Origin: Ignavibacteria bacterium
Lineage (GTDB): Bacteria > Bacteroidota > Ignavibacteria > Tepidaquicellales > OLB5
Reading direction: 5' to 3'
Assembly (NCBI GenBank): GCA_030835085.1
Contig: JAUQWQ010000038.1
Coordinates: forward strand, 1-56,728
DNA: 56,728 nucleotides
Notes under the pieces: model-generated
Database searches by the model: none
What the model saw: only the letters and a program-made list of their open reading frames with translations
What the model was told of the DNA's origin: nothing
In this document: positions 56,243 to 56,728 of the stretch, piece after piece
Position numbering within the stretch: the stretch's first letter is position 1
Layout of the letters: each line of letters starts with the position of its first letter
Made by a program: the position numbers and the translations under genes

Positions 56243-56728
56243 ATGAACCGAACATTAAATGCCTACAAAAAATGGGCTGAAACATATGATTCACACCCTA
56301 ATCCACATACCCTGGTTGAGCATACCGATTTTATCAAATTAACGGATCCCCGGAAGAATGAGTTTATTTTAGATGCAGCGTGCGGAACAGGAAAATATAC
56401 GATAGAATTTCATAATGCAGGCGCAAAAGTGATAGGTTTAGATTTTTGCAGCGAAATGCTGGATATTGCAAAAGAAAAAATTCCCGAAGTTGAGTTCTTA
56501 CTTCATGATATCAATAAAAAATTTCCGTTCAAAGCATCGTATTTTGATAAAGTGTCATGCGGGCAGACATTAAAACACATCATGAATCTGAAACCCGTGT
56601 TTTCAGAATTTTATAGAATCTTAAAAAAAGGCGGGAAACTCATCTTTTCTGTTACACATCCGGAGATAAATTTCGAAGGATTTGCAATGAGGTACAGGCC
56701 TAAATTTAGACTAGCAGAAGCATCAGAC
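56243..56728 (+). CDS. Class I SAM-dependent methyltransferase, partial at window edge
   Basis: The first 162 residues are present; the C-terminus lies outside the window. The SAM-binding motif is LDAACGTGKYTIEFHNAGAK (motif I, DxACGTG), then VIGLDFCSEMLDIAKEKIPE and a motif II-III region ending GGKLIFSVTHPE. The N-terminus NAYKKWAETYDSHPN matches UbiE/Coq5-type small-molecule methyltransferases. The substrate is not fixed. Its promoter must be in the gap 56088-56242, shared with the divergent fasciclin gene. Confidence 0.9.
   Translation, partial: MNRTLNAYKKWAETYDSHPNPHTLVEHTDFIKLTDPRKNEFILDAACGTGKYTIEFHNAGAKVIGLDFCSEMLDIAKEKIPEVEFLLHDINKKFPFKASYFDKVSCGQTLKHIMNLKPVFSEFYRILKKGGKLIFSVTHPEINFEGFAMRYRPKFRLAEASD

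Overview
The window looks like a chromosome segment from a low-GC member of the Bacteroidota/Ignavibacteriota group. This is inferred from the gene set and order (YicC-gmk-rpoZ-coaBC-type 4 UDG-dnaB), a C-terminal-less HU/His-free core typical of no Gram-positive, LptF/G and lipoprotein genes pointing to a Gram-negative envelope, and the many palindromic intergenic repeats. Species cannot be told from the sequence.

Layout. 1-1348: the conserved rpmH-rnpA-yidD-yidC cluster on the minus strand; rnpA is frameshifted in a run of ten A and yidD has no ordinary start codon. 1349-4344: repeat-rich DNA with two small secreted or lipid-anchored proteins. 4345-11759: a first type I restriction-modification operon (hsdM-hsdS-hsdR plus a PLD-like protein), bracketed on both sides by mosaic repeats. 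11935-27671: mostly housekeeping genes (capA-like, lgt, hisS, hicBA, HAD, acpS, DUF1460, dnaB, UDG, coaBC, rpoZ, gmk, yicC, LOG, SDR), with a REP-associated transposase (RAYT) between copies of its own palindromes. 49504-56728: DinB paralogues, 3-hydroxyacyl-CoA dehydrogenase, a Gfo/Idh/MocA oxidoreductase, SRP RNA, an LptF/G permease, a fasciclin lipoprotein and a partial methyltransferase.

The centrepiece is 27787-49196, a genomic island inserted at a tRNA-Arg(CCU) gene. It is bounded by a 73-bp direct repeat (one mismatch, offset 21,337 bp) and starts with a tyrosine recombinase. Its core is a run of 13 minus-strand genes (45045 down to 29554) with overlaps or gaps of at most about 41 bp. 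In transcription order: hsdM, an unrecognised 300-aa protein, hsdS, a small HEPN-like protein lacking its catalytic residues, mcrB, mcrC, a paralogue of that small protein keeping an R-x4-H motif, a STAND-type NTPase with two transmembrane helices, hsdR, a YgjP-like metalloprotease, a CBASS-type nucleotidyltransferase, a four-TM putative pore-forming effector, and a small secreted protein. The single apparent transcription unit thus interleaves a type I R-M system, an McrBC type IV system, a candidate STAND/HEPN module and a two-gene CBASS.

The island also holds a divergent pair of unrecognised genes (45339-46699), a repeat-bearing non-coding region with a remarkable 117-nt hairpin, and a three-gene cargo operon of unknown function (47556-48929). 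Outside both island ends lie tRNA-Arg fragments in which a palindromic element has replaced the T-arm (left) or interrupted the gene between acceptor and D-arm (right, twice), suggesting repeated insertion at this tRNA.
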